From Phanerodontia chrysosporium (Eukaryota > Basidiomycota > Agaricomycetes > Polyporales > Phanerochaetaceae): a stretch of 64,000 nt of DNA. Below, in pieces: positions 1-11,500 of this stretch (its first letter is position 1; each line of letters starts with the position of its first letter). Under the pieces are notes generated by a model that saw only the letters and a program-made list of their open reading frames with translations, ran no database searches and had not been told where the DNA came from. The position numbers were made by a program, and so were the translations under genes. The stretch spans positions 434,001 through 498,000 of the forward strand of contig MJGA01000004.1 in assembly GCA_001910725.1 (NCBI GenBank). The letters run 5' to 3'.

Positions 1-198
1 GACGGACACATCACCGGTATCATCGACTGGGAATGTGCGGGCTGGCTGCCCGAGCATTGGGAGTACGCCAGCGCAGTCAGGTGTCGACGCATGTACACCT
101 GGTGGGGGAACTTCATCCTCTCATTACCTGGATATCGATATTCGCAAGAGCTGGAATGTGAAACAGCGAAGGCTCATCTCACGAGATGGTCGTTTTAG
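1..198 (+). CDS. APH-type phosphotransferase, C-terminal end (partial)
   Basis: Frame 1 is open from the window edge to TAG at 196-198, giving 65 residues of a protein that starts outside the window. It begins DGHITGIIDWECAGWLPEHW, which fits the Mg-binding 'IIDWE' segment of the aminoglycoside phosphotransferase (APH/choline kinase-like) fold. In that fold the Asp ligates the metal of ATP. The E-(x)-W-P-E-(x)-W-E-Y context is common in fungal APH-domain proteins, which are numerous in Agaricomycetes and usually have no known substrate. The small tail (SLPGYRYSQELECETAKAHL) is ordinary for the family. The N-lobe and catalytic HGD motif would lie upstream, so function cannot be narrowed. Family is fairly sure; the exact role is unknown. 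Confidence 0.8.
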   Translation, partial: DGHITGIIDWECAGWLPEHWEYASAVRCRRMYTWWGNFILSLPGYRYSQELECETAKAHLTRWSF

Positions 199-658
199 TG
201 GTCTGACCCGTCGTCGCCGGAACATATGCACGGTCTTGTAGTCGTCTGATGCATGTACTGTTCCTTATACTAGCACCAGCGTGATCTGTGTAAGTCGCAA
301 CGTATGTGCGAGTGCGGCTTCGATGTCAAAAGATACGCCACAGACCCGGAGCATGGCGAACAACACGAAGGTATATTCCTCGAAACATTCGAATATCGCT
401 ACAAAAATTGCGGGGTATGGCGGCTACGCGTGGTATGTGACTACTAATGTAAGAAGGGCGTGAAACAACGAATGGCGGCGCGGGGTACTGTGAAGCAGCG
501 TCAACGCGACAAGGAGTGGGACAAGGGAAAGCAGGCTCGTCATGAAGGAATGGAGGTGGAGGAGGACACAAGGGATGAGGAGAGACGGATGTGATGAGGC
601 GTCGTGAAGGAGCGGCAAAGGTCGTGAGTGGGCATGGGCTAACAACAGATGTTAGGGC
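199..658. other. Intergenic, nothing recognised
   Basis: About 460 bases between the stop of the APH-type gene and the stop of the convergent minus-strand DUF6593-like gene. Short open frames occur on both strands, but none has a recognisable motif, credible splice structure or family-like composition. It most likely holds the two 3' untranslated regions. Confidence 0.5.
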
Positions 659-1522
659 TTATTCTCGCTTGCGGAAGATCGCCTCGCGCCACTGTACGAG
701 GCTGCGGTGCGCCTGCCTCCGCAGCTTGCCCATGGGTCCGCGCGGCGTGGCACGCGTTCCATACACGTATGTCGTGATCCAGTACATGCGCTCACGCAGC
801 GTCGTCATGAGCAGGAACGTCACTGCGCGCATCCGTCAGCACGGTGCACATACATGGGATGCGGCAGGCAAAGCGTACCCAGGACTTCCACGAGCTCGTA
901 GTGCGGGACTTTGTTCAGGCGCAGGTAGTCGTGTCCGGGCGCGCGTTTCGACGCAGGGATGAGTCTGCTGTTGATAGGCGTGTAGTTCTCGTAGAGGCGG
1001 CCGATGACGTTGTAGTCGTCGTCGAGAAGCTGCGCGCTAGTCAGTATCCTGTCGCTTGTATACGCTCCAGACGACATACTGTGAGGCTGTCCGGTGTTGT
1101 ACGCCACTTGTATTCGAGCTGAGTGGGGATGATCGTCTCATCCGGCCTACATACAGTCAGCTTCATGCATATTCACAGGCATCAGAGGCGACTTACATGC
1201 ACTTCACATAGTGGGCATCGAAGATCTCGCCCGTGCCATTGAACGTCCGATCCCCTACGCGTATCGACGTAGCGTAGTACCGATCCCTCCACGTAATCTC
1301 TGCGAGCGGCGTGCCTTCGCCATCCGTGATGAAGGTCGTCTTCTGCGCAGGTGGGGACGGCTCGGATGCTGCCGAGCTCGAGCTTGCGAAGGAGTACAGC
1401 GAAGCGACTGACGGTGCGCGCTCGCGCGGCTCGGGCGTCGCAATATGGAAGAGCACCGCGCCAGTCTCGCCGTCGCTCGCCGTCGCGTTGTGGAAGTCGC
1501 CCGACGAAAACCTGAGGAGCAT
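659..1522 (-). CDS. DUF6593-like small protein
   Basis: Four exons on the minus strand: 1522-1197, 1146-1080, 1029-879 and 822-659, with introns of 43-56 nt that all have GT and AG ends (for example GTAAGT at 1196). The joined frame runs from ATG at 1520-1522 (an in-frame TAG lies just upstream) to TAA at 659-661, about 235 residues. The order of segments fits the DUF6593 family of Agaricomycetes: an N-terminal strand region (MLLRFSSGDFHNA), a middle 'PLAEITWRDRYYATSIRVG' stretch, an 'LEYKWR' motif, and a closing 'VLVTFLLMTTLRER' hydrophobic strand. Proteins of this family have no known function. The family call rests on recalled motif order, not a search. It is convergent with the upstream APH-type gene. 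Confidence 0.68.
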
Positions 1523-2866
1523 ACTGGGAGACTAGGGATGTGGGTGTCGCGCAAGAGGAGGGAAAGATGACAGGTGCGCACAGGGTCCGGACACTAGCCA
1601 TGTGCGCGGGCCTTTATACTGCCCTCGCTCGCCGGCAGGCGTGCGCGGTGAAAGCAGTCGCCCGTTTCGGAAGGGGGGACAAGCTACTCGCTGGATTGGG
1701 ATCGTGTCCCGCGTGTGATGCGCGCTCACGCGACGAGCTGTGCGCTCATCAACGAGCCCAGTGAAGATCGTCCAGGCGACGCGTCACGGCCTCTGGATGC
1801 TGTGAACCCGTCAGCGTTGTGCACGATATCAAGCTCAACATGTAAAAGTCACACACCTGTGTCTGTTGTATGTCCAGGATAGCATGTCTGCAGCGGAGGT
1901 CGTGAGGCAGGGTACTGTCCTCTGGCCGGAAGTGGCAGGTAGAAAGAGTTTTGCGACCCTACGAGCAGCGCTGCCTGATATGGACGTTCCTTGGTACTTT
2001 GACAATCGTTATCGTGGGAAGTCGCCCGCTCGCGAGCATTGACTGACCTGAAACATAATCTCGTATGCGAAGTCAGCCAGGTGGCTGGGTGGTTGCCCAG
2101 TCTATAGATGAAGCATCATGAGCTGGGTGCTCTAGCCCGAACACGCTTTACGCTAGAACTCGAAGATGACGCTATACATACCATTTGACAGCTCGACACG
2201 ACATAGTATCTGTTTCATCCTCCTCCCTGCGCTGTAGCCAAGGCGATATGACTGGCGAAGTGGTGAGGAGAAGCGACGCGAGAGGGATAACAAGCAGCTT
2301 ACTGCAAGCTGTCTGTTGAACAGGCCGATGCGAGTCTTACGATCGTGGAATGAGTCGAGTTGGTCAAGATATGGCTTGTACCCCCTAAAAGTTTGCGACT
2401 AGAGGCCATGAAAGCTGTAAGCAAAGACAGGTATTTGGAACAGAGCAGACTCGGACAATTGGCCCAGACACGTCTGACCAGTCGTCCTCGCTGTCATGGA
2501 CTCTTCCCAAAGGAGAAGAGCGATCAAATCTGCAGCATTGCCGACGATTATCCGGCAGAGAGCGTCGCGTTGAGCCTCAGCATTCTCAGTCCGCTCTTGC
2601 CTCTCACCTCGACGAGCTTGCAGTCGTCGGCGATGCAGCACTGTCGGCCGACACGTTTTCTACATTCCTTGCGTTGCGGCGCCCCGTGAACTTGAAAATC
2701 AGTCGTTCGATATTCAAGTTCACCGGGATTCGGTATTGCTGCGGGACCGACGGACTTACGCCAGGGCGTCCCCCAATCGCCAAGCTCGCGTTTATTACCC
2801 CGCACGCCTTTCCCCGCATCCCCACATCCCCACATCCCCCAGGCCTCAGGAGGAGCAGCGACAGCA
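1523..2866. other. Long intergenic/promoter region
   Basis: About 1.3 kb between two divergently transcribed genes: the DUF6593-like gene to the left and the acyl-CoA ligase to the right. Open frames here are short and have no family features. A pyrimidine/C-rich stretch with repeated 'cccacatc' at about 2815-2845 lies just before the ligase ATG and is probably its 5' leader. I see no RNA gene or mobile element. Confidence 0.5.
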
Positions 2867-5260
2867 ATGGCGACCACGTCCAAGTTCCACCCCACAGAGA
2901 CTAGTATACCTCCTGCTGGCCCAGCCGAGATACGGCTCAAGGAGCCCCAGGGTTTCCCTGTGCATATACAACCCTTGGTACGAGCACACCAGACCACAGT
3001 CTTGACGTGGCTAACGATCCTTCAGAATCCTCTTGCCTTTCTCCTTCGCGCCAGCCAGATATACCCAGATAAACTGGCCATTGCCCACTCGGATACCAAG
3101 AATCCGGTCTTCTATACCTATGGTGTCTGGTACGTATGAACCCATGCTAGGTTACCGCTCTTCTCAGTCCCTTCTAGGGCCCAACGCGTGCAAAATCTCG
3201 CGTACGCTCTGATTGAGGCGGGCATCCAACCAGGAGATAGAGTCGCGGTCATAGCTCCTAACTCGTACGTTCCTTCCTCGGCCTTCGCAAACCTTCCTGT
3301 TGACAGTTTCACAGGCCTGTCATAGCTGGTCTCTGCTCCTGCTTCGCTGTCACCCAATACACTTCCTGACCACCTGAGCACAGATGCACACCACGGCGTC
3401 ATCGCCGCGCGGGCAGTCATCTGCCCTATCAACACGCGTCTCACGCCGCAGGAGGTCGCTTATATCCTTGAGCACAGCGGGTCGAGGCTCATCATCGTCG
3501 ACTACGAGTACACGCACCTCGTCAAGGATACCAAGGCACGCGTCATCGTCTGCAACGATACCGGCGCCCGGGCGACCCGTACGAGGAGTTCCTGAGCAGC
3601 GGCAGGCGGTTCAGCCGTGAACGAGGCTGGGGCGGGCTTGAGTGGGAGTCGGATGAAAACGCTGGCGCGGCTCTTTGCTATACGTAAGTTGCGCCGTCAA
3701 AACGTCACTCGATGCGCTAACAAAAGGTTGCAGCTCTGGAACCACGGGACGTGTAAGGAGCTTTCGATGCCTCGACGCAGCTTGCTTTACTGACAACCTC
3801 TAAGCCCAAGGGCGTCTTGACTACTCTTCGAGGTGAGCTCGCGCGTTCACTGGTCAATTAGGAGATACAATACTGACGATGACTCACCTAGGCTCGTACC
3901 TTGCTGCGATTGCAAACGCATATGAAACGAGGATGACCCCTGAATCTGTATACCTCTGGTAAGCCATTCACCTCGGGATATATGCGATCACTCACGGCCC
4001 ACAGGATCTTGCCCATGTTCCATGCATGCGGTTGGACATATCCCTGGGCAATCACGGCTGCCTTTGCAACGCAAATTACCCTGCGCACAGTCAACATTTC
4101 GCAGATCTGGTATCACTTCTTGAATTCTGGCGTTAGTCATTATTGTGCTGCGCCCACCGTGCAGGTATGCCTGTCGCTCTCGCTTTTTTCCGAACGTCGT
4201 CTCACACGTATACAGATTAGTCTCGTCAGCGCGCCTGAAGCTCGAAAGGTCCCTAGGCCGATAACGGCCATCATCGCTGGGTCTGCTCCGACAGCTCAGC
4301 TCATTGGCGACCTCGAGAAGATCGGCATTCTGCCAGTCCATGTGTACGGTCTGACGTGAGTCCTGCATGCGCATGGATCTCCCACAGCTACTGAATCCAG
4401 AGGGTATAGCGAGACCTACGGCCCTTTCACAAAGTCGTACGCGCAGCCGTCCTGGGCGACGATGTCGCTCGAGGAGCGCTCGCGGCACATGGCGCGGCAG
4501 GGCTTCAGCTTCCTGACGTCGGACCCCGTGCGCGTCGTGCTCCAGCCGAAAGACGGGGACGCGCCCGACGCGCCGCTCGTCGACGTGCCCAAGGATGGAC
4601 GCACGATCGGCGAGATCGTCATGCGCGGGAACATCGCGATGAAGGAGTATTTCCGAGACCCCGACGCGACGCGCAAGGCCTTTGCCGGCGGGTATTTCCA
4701 CAGCGGGGACCTCGCGGTCGTGCATCCCGACGGGTATGTCGCGATCCAAGACCGCAGCAAGGATATCATTATCTCGGGCGGAGAGGTGAGTTGCTCGGTG
4801 GCCGTTCGTAGAGCGTGGACTGACCAAGAGTTCCGCAGAACGCGTCCAGCTTGGCTATCGAGCAAGGTGCGCACTGCGTCCTGTGTTTACATTCCTCAGT
4901 CTGAACACCTCTCTCTCCCTCTGGCAGAGCTTGCGACACATCCGGACGTCCTGGAGGCCTCCGTGGTCGCACGCCCGCACCCCAAATGGGGCGAACGCGC
5001 CATGGCGTTCGTGATCCTTAAGAAGGACGCCGCGCCCAAGTGGAAGGGCGCCACGAAGAGTTTGGCAACGACCTCAAGAAGCACGCGCGCCAGCGCCTCC
5101 CAGGCTTTGCGTGCCCCGAGTGGGTGCAGGTCGTTGAGGAGCTGCCAGTAAGTGCTTTTCAGCTGTCATGGAGAGGGGGTAGTTTGCTGACGCGTCGCAG
5201 AAAACATCTACGGGTAAGATCCAGAAGGTTGTGCTCCGCCAAATGGTCGCGAAGCTGTAG
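2867..5260 (+). CDS. Acyl-CoA ligase (AMP-binding family), probably peroxisomal; two apparent frameshifts
   Basis: ATP-dependent acyl-CoA synthetase of the ANL (adenylate-forming) superfamily. Fourteen exons can be traced from ATG 2867 to TAG 5258-5260 (2867-2977, 3026-3129, 3178-3264, 3315-3328, 3384-3683, 3734-3752, 3805-3832, 3892-3958, 4005-4164, 4216-4355, 4410-4785, 4839-4866, 4928-5147, 5201-5260). Visible motifs are the P-loop TSGTTGRPKGV (split by an intron), YGLTETYGP, the YFHSGDLAVVHPDGY/DRSKDIIISGGE core and the catalytic-lysine region KTSTGKIQK. The C-terminus -AKL fits a PTS1 peroxisomal import signal. The exons total 1714 nt, two short of a whole frame: the frame is lost at 3567-3572 (CCCGGG) and at 5046-5048 (GGG), and one extra base at each site would restore it (about 571 aa). 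It resembles plant/fungal AAE-type ligases for short or medium acyl chains; the substrate is not determinable. Confidence 0.82.
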
Positions 5261-5452
5261 GATGGCATACCGTCTCGAGCGCAACACTATCTCAGGGAAC
5301 CTTGGAAATATCTGTATACTCGCTGAATCAATGTATCATATAGCTTGCTCTACTTTTCCGGAATACACGCTCGTTGCTCGTGGCCACGGTTTTACCTCCA
5401 CATCCCGTCCTTGCAGATCCTACAGTACATCCATGCTACATTCGAATTTTGG

Positions 5453-7955
5453 TCAGTGGCCGTTGACGATCTTCTTTGGTACGAGGTCGAACGCGCTCGC
5501 TGCGCGCATGACCGCCTTCAGACCCGACGCTGCGATATCCGTGTCGCTGGACACGCCCCAGGCTGTCTCCCGCTTGCCCGCAGGGTGGTCGTACGCGAGC
5601 TCGACGAAGGAAGCCGCCTCGACGTCGGTGCCGTCACCAATCGAGTGCTCCGCGTACTCCTTGATCGAGAGCGTCCCATCGATCTGCGAGTTGAGCACGG
5701 CCAGGGCGGAGGAGAGGACACCGCTGCCCTCGGCGGAGAGCTTGCGCGGCTCGCCGTGCCAGTCGAGCTCGATCGCGAGCGCCTTGCGGCCGCCCTCGCC
5801 GACGTTCTCGAGGTTGAAGCGCACGAGCGAGATCGGCGACGGCACGGCAGTGCCGTAGTGGTACGTCTTGCGGAACAGCTCGACGAGCTCCGTGTACGAG
5901 ATGTCGCCGCTCGTAGTGCGCGCGGCACGCTGCACGACCTCGAAGAAGGACGACTGGAAGCGCCGCGGGAGCTCGAGGTGCAGCGAGTTCAGGATCGCGT
6001 TCGCGACGTCCGCCTGCCCCGACTTGGCGCCAAAGCCGACAGAGAGCTTGAGCTCAGGCAGCTCGCGGTCGCCGATGGCGTTGTTCACCGCGCTCAGGAC
6101 TGCGCGCAGGCCGGAGCCCGCGATGTCCGAGTCGACGCCGACGCCCCACCAAGACTCGTTCGACTTGCGCGCGTCCTTGACCTCCTGACCGCCGCGCACG
6201 ATCTCGACGTAGGACGCGGCCTTGACGTTGGAACCCTCGCCGATGGCGTGCTCCGAGTACTCGCGCACCTGGAAGTCGATGTCGAGGTGGGTGCGCAGGG
6301 CGTCGAGCAGCGCTGACAGAGGGCCGTTGCCGTCGCCGCGGATGACGCGGAGGGCGCCATCGACCGAGATCGTGCCGTCGAACAGACGACGCTCGTCTGC
6401 AGGCTCGTCGGTGTCGGTAATCGAGTCGGCCGCTGGCTCTGACGAGATCTTGAATGACTTGAGCGCGAGACGGCCCTCGTACTTGGAACCACCGAAATGG
6501 TAGGTGGAACGGAAAGCAGTAGTGATGTCCTCCACGGCCATCTCACGGGCTTCACGATCCGCGATGTCTTGAACGACCTGGTAAAACGCGACTTGCATCT
6601 TACGAGGCAGCTCCAGACCAATATGTTGTTGAATGAGGTACGCGATGCCACCCTTGCCAGATTGCGAGTTGACACGGATGACGGCCTCGTAGTTGCAGCC
6701 AAGGTCTGCTGGGTCGATGGGCAAGTATGGCATGTCCCAGTACTTGGGCTGGCCCTGTGCCTCCGCTTCGGCCCAGCGTTTCCGTTGTGCCTCGAAGCCC
6801 TTCTTGATCGCATCCTGGTGAGAGCCGGAGAACGCAGTAAAGACAAGCTCTCCTGCATAGGGATGGCGAGGGTGTACGGGCAGGTCGTTGCAGGAGGTGA
6901 CAGTGTCAATGACCGATTGGATGTCGCTGAAGTCGAGTTTCGGGTGGACGCCCTGAGTGTAGAGGTTCAGAGCGAGGTTGACGAGATCGACATTGCCCGT
7001 CCGCTCGCCGTTTCCGAAGAGGCAGCCCTCGACACGGTCTCCGCCAGCAAGCAGGCCGAGTTCGGCGGCGGCAACGCCCTGTCCTCGGTCGTTGTGTGGA
7101 TGCAGAGAGACAATGATCTTCTCGCGCTCAGTAATCTTGCGGCAGAAGTTCTCGACCTGATCAGCATAGTGGTTTGGTGGTGCAATCTCGACTGTCGCGG
7201 GCAGGTTGAAGATGATACGCTCGTCTCCTGTTCCAGCCTTGCCCCATGCCGCCTTGACAGCCTCGCAGATCTCGATAGCGAAGTCTGGCTCGGTCTGTGT
7301 GAACGTCTCCGGGCTGTACTCGTATCTGAAGACGGTGCCTGTTCTTGCTGAGCATTCCTCGGTCAACTGGCGGACGATCTTGGTGTGCTTGACTGCGAGG
7401 GCAATCGTGTCCTCTTTCGAGTTGCGGAAGACGATGTTACGGAAAGATGGTGATGTCGCATTGTACATGTGGATGATAGCCTTCTTCGCACCCGCAACAG
7501 CATCGACTGTACGCTTGATGAGGTCTTCACGTGCGGGAGTGAGGACCTTCATGCAGCGCTTCAGCACGTCTGGCAAAACATAGGGTTCATGATACGCACC
7601 TGAATCCAGACATCGTCCGGCACTTGGTTCCCCTCGATGAGTCCCCTGACAAAGTTGAAGTCGGTATCACTAGCGGCTGGGTATGCGACCTCGATCTCCT
7701 TCAGGCCGCACTTGACGAGGGTATGGAAGAAGCGAGTCTTCTGCTCGATGGTCATGGGGTTCGCGAGGGCCTGGTTGCCATCACGCAGGTCCGTCGACAA
7801 CCACATTGGCGGTGTCCGTTGAACCTTGGACGGCCATTGCCTGTCTGGCAGGTTCAGCGGGGTGTACGGCTTGTACTTTTGAGATGGGTCCGCCCTGTTG
7901 GCCGATGGTCAGCGCGAAGCAGTGGTGGAGACGGCAGCACGCACAGCATAGGCAT
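5453..7955 (-). CDS. LEU4: 2-isopropylmalate synthase with duplicated regulatory region
   Basis: Catalyses acetyl-CoA + 2-oxoisovalerate to 2-isopropylmalate, the first committed step of leucine synthesis (mitochondrial and/or cytosolic in fungi). Three exons: 7955-7945 (MPM plus two bases), 7894-7600, 7546-5453; introns of 50 and 53 nt; total 2400 nt = 799 aa. The start [14 protein letters not shown] and the block [14 protein letters not shown] match fungal Leu4. Metal and substrate signatures include STDLRDGNQ and [11 protein letters not shown]. Fungal Leu4 is normally about 600-620 aa. Here the linker plus LeuA allosteric domain appears twice, at about residues 412-625 and 628-799: '[16 protein letters not shown]' recurs as '[16 protein letters not shown]', '[12 protein letters not shown]' as '[12 protein letters not shown]', and '[18 protein letters not shown]' as '[18 protein letters not shown]'. 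Leucine feedback normally acts through this domain. No frame breaks. Confidence 0.95.
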
Positions 7956-8527
7956 GTTTTTCGTCGTCGTTGGGTATTAGGAGGACGTTAGATAGTCGTC
8001 CGAGAGAACCTGAGGGCACGTTGCTCGAGTCATCTCGCAATTTTGTTGTGACTTGGGTCGGCAGAATTGCCGCCGATATTTCCTTTTGCGAGTCGGGGGC
8101 AGGCTGAGGCAAGGCAGACGAGAGAATCTCTCATCATTCTAACGTACGCCTACCGTCAAATGTATAGCTGAGTATCTGACTGGAGGGTGGGTCAACGGAG
8201 GTCGACGGGGTCGTTGGAGAGTTCGTCACCGAGCGTGCCTGCCTGTTCGGGTAAATATATCACAACAGCCTCACATTGCATGCTTTGCGTCCAAGCAGTA
8301 TATGCCGCAGCTCTCCAAGTTATGTGCAATTGCAAGCTAAGATACATTGGGATGATGTAGTAGTGACAGATGCGGTCTGAATGGTATGATACACAGCGAA
8401 AAGCAAAAGGAGAGGCTCTCGCTCTAAGGTAGATGGATTGTAACGAAACCGAGGGTCCCGAGGTCTGACGGCAGATGCAAGAGACGGAGATGATGAAGCG
8501 AGGGCAAGTCGGGGCAAGCGACCAAGT
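7956..8527 (-). promoter_or_regulatory. LEU4 upstream region
   Basis: This 572-bp gap separates the LEU4 start (reading leftward) from the stop of the kinase gene and therefore must hold the LEU4 promoter and 5' leader plus the kinase 3' end. No clear TATA box was seen. No CCG(N4)CGG Leu3-type site was recognised by eye, but I did not scan exhaustively. No coding sequence is supported here. Confidence 0.45.
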
Positions 8528-11500
8528 TCAGCGGTATTTTGCGACCAGCTGTTCCAATTCTTGCACGACTTCAGTCATCGTCGGACGGTCCTGTGGGTCT
8601 TGTGCCCACATATGCTCCATGAGCTCAACGATCTCTGGGCACCAGCGACTCTTCAAACCGTGAATCGAAGGCCTATTAACACGTGGTGAGCATGTTGCCG
8701 GACTGATAGTATGCAGAAGAGCGTACCTTTGACGTTTGGCACCGACAAGATCGTAGATCGCGTGCTCGTTCATTCCCTCCCACGGGAACTTCTTATTGGG
8801 AACATGCCATTGAAGCATCTCCCAAAAGACCATGGCGCAGGAGAAGACGTCGACCTTGTGGTTATATTTCGGGTGTGGGTGCCAGAGTTCCGGCGCTTGC
8901 CAATTGACGGTCCCAACCAGACTGCGAACCATGGAGCGGGTCGACTGCTTGACCTTCGCAAGGCCGAAGTCGGTTATCTTTGCCACGCCTTTCGAGGTGA
9001 TAAGGATGTTCGACGACTTGCAGTCCCGGTGGATGACGGAAGGCTTCCGTGTATGGAGATATTCAAGGCCATGAGCGATGTCGAGCATGATGGAGAGCTA
9101 TTTACTGTTAGCCGAGGCGAGGTTATATTTAAGCAGTACTTACGACTCGATAGAGAGTTGGCGGATCGACGTTCCGGATGTAGTCGAAGAGGTCGCCGTT
9201 GGAACAGAGCTCGCTGACGATCATGACCGGCGTGTCCTTCGGGTTGGTCGGAATGCTGACACCAAGCTAAAGAAGCTCCATGAAATGCAACCAGGTGTGA
9301 ACGCTGAGGGGGGACGTACGAAACGAACGATGTTGGGATGGTTGAAATCGCCCAACAGCTTGAGTTCCTTGATGTCCACTGCATGTCTTGTTATACATGA
9401 CAGCGAGGGAGAGGGCTCAAGGCACTTACTTGCACTCAACTGGCCGCGGAACTCGGAGATCGCGACCTTCCGACCCTTGAACTTGCCAATGAAGACGTCC
9501 TTGAAGCCACCACTACCGATCTTCTCGAGCTTTGTAAGCTTTTCTGGTGGGATCTCACGGTCGTCGAGCCCTAGACTTTCGAGATCAAGTTCGAGCTCAG
9601 GCTCCGCCTCCTTGTTGTGGCTGGTCAGGGGCGGTGTCCGCGGCTCATCGAGGTGCACCCGATCGTCACGCTCGAGCACGGGCGGCGAACGAGTGCCCGC
9701 GCTACGCGTCCTGCGTCGACGAGGTTTCGATGTGGAAGGCGGCCGGGCGGTACCAGTAGAAGACGGGGAGGACGCCATCTCGCTACAGTGCTTATCGCGC
9801 CACTGCAAGAGCGCCTCTGCGAGCTGAGGCTTAGTACCAGTAACGTCGAGCTCGCGGTGCTCGCACATCCGCACGAGATCGTCTCGCCGCAGGCGTACTA
9901 ATGACTTTGCAGTAGCAACGGTAAGGTCGACTTCGTTGGGGTGGTGCGTTAGCAGAACGATACAGGGGGATATACAGAGCACTTACTGTCTTCATCCATA
10001 GCCTCGTCAGCTTCCTCGGCCTCTTCCTCCTCTTCGTCCTCGCCGCTCTCGTCATTTTCGAGGTCGACACTAGCGGCATCATCCTGCACGTCCACCTCGT
10101 CGACTTCCTCACCTTCGGCATCCTCGTCCTCACCCTCCTCGTGCTCGCCTTCGCCAACTACCTTCCCGTTACGCAGAACCCGAGGTTCATTGATCAGCTC
10201 ATCCTCCTCGACAACCTCCTCCTCTTCACTCTCATCCTTCACGGTCTCGTCGTCATCGCCCTCCTGCTCCTGCTCCTCATCTTCCTCGTCGTCGCCATTG
10301 ACACTCTCCGTGATGTCCACACTCTCGTCATCGCTCCCCTCGTCGTCGCCGTCGCTGGGTACCTCGAGTTCAATCCGCTTCAATCGTGGTCGCGTCCGTA
10401 ATGGCGCCCGCCGGGTCCGATTGGGCTTGGGTGTCGGCTCTTCCGCAAGCTCGTCTTCTTCGTCCTCCGCGTCCTCCGCATCGCTTTCCACCAGCTCATC
10501 TTCCTCTTCTTCCGTGTCCTCCTCCTTCAGCGATCCAACGTTCCGTTTCGCTTTTCGCATCGGTGTTACTCGTCGCCCCAGATCAACATCGCCACCAGCA
10601 TGTCGCTCGCCGTTTTGACTACCCTGGCTCGAGGAGTGCGGCTTCTCGCCTTTGCTCCGCAGGCGCCGCGGGCTTGGAGTGGCCAACCCGATGGACTCTT
10701 CGAGCTCGGCAAGATCAGTGAGATCACTCTCTGGCTCTGTGTCCGGCAGAGCGGCGATGCGCACTTCGTCGTCGAACTCGACCTGCTTCCCCTTACCCTT
10801 GCCCTTGCTGGATGTCGAAGTCGACGCCACGGGCTGAACGCTGGTGTTCGAGTGCTTTCGTGATCGGGTTCTCGTCGCTGGTGGCGACAAGGGCGCGGTA
10901 GACGCTGTGGAGGCTATGGAGGTCGTGGGCGATGACTTGCTTGAGCTAGCTCTACTTGTACCATTGCTAGACGGGCCCCCTATTAGTGCGACTTAGGCAG
11001 AGAAATGGAGATTGCGCACCGTCTTTGCCCCGCCGATGCTAGTCTCGACTGGCTTGCGGACCTGTGTAGACGCTGGGCCTGCTGAAGCTGGGGTAACGAA
11101 TAACACCTGTCAGTGCCAAGTGGGCGGCCTTTTCGTCGACCGACGTCATGTATCGTGTTTCGTCTAGCCAAGCCACGTCTGAACCTGCTCCCAATGTCGG
11201 TCTCCTCACCCCCCGCAACATTTCCACCGTCGGAGGAATAGTCACTCGAGCCGCTGGAACGAGCGTCTGGCGGTGATGAGGGTGGCAGAGAAGCAACATC
11301 TTCCCTCGCGGCGATGATACAATCGACTATTTCAGGTTTTGTTAGGAGTTCTGCATCTTCGGTCAAGCCTGCCGCGGTGTATAGGCGGACCAGCTCGTCT
11401 TTGCGCAGACGCAGGAGCTCACGACGCGACGCATCGAAGATGAGGTAATTGTCCGCTACGGCATGCAACTCATAAACGTCCACTGGGAGGTGACGGTGGC

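Noticed and set aside
7570..7599. 30-nt intron in LEU4 ending at the first CAG
   Set aside because: Too short and breaks homology; the 53-nt intron ending ...catgaag restores the family sequence.
10190..10618. 142-codon Ser-rich plus-strand frame
   Set aside because: Antisense of the Glu/Asp-rich segment of the kinase gene.
11046..11090. Possible 45-nt intron in the kinase N-terminus
   Set aside because: Splice-like ends exist, but the stretch is in frame, free of stops and reads naturally; left as coding.
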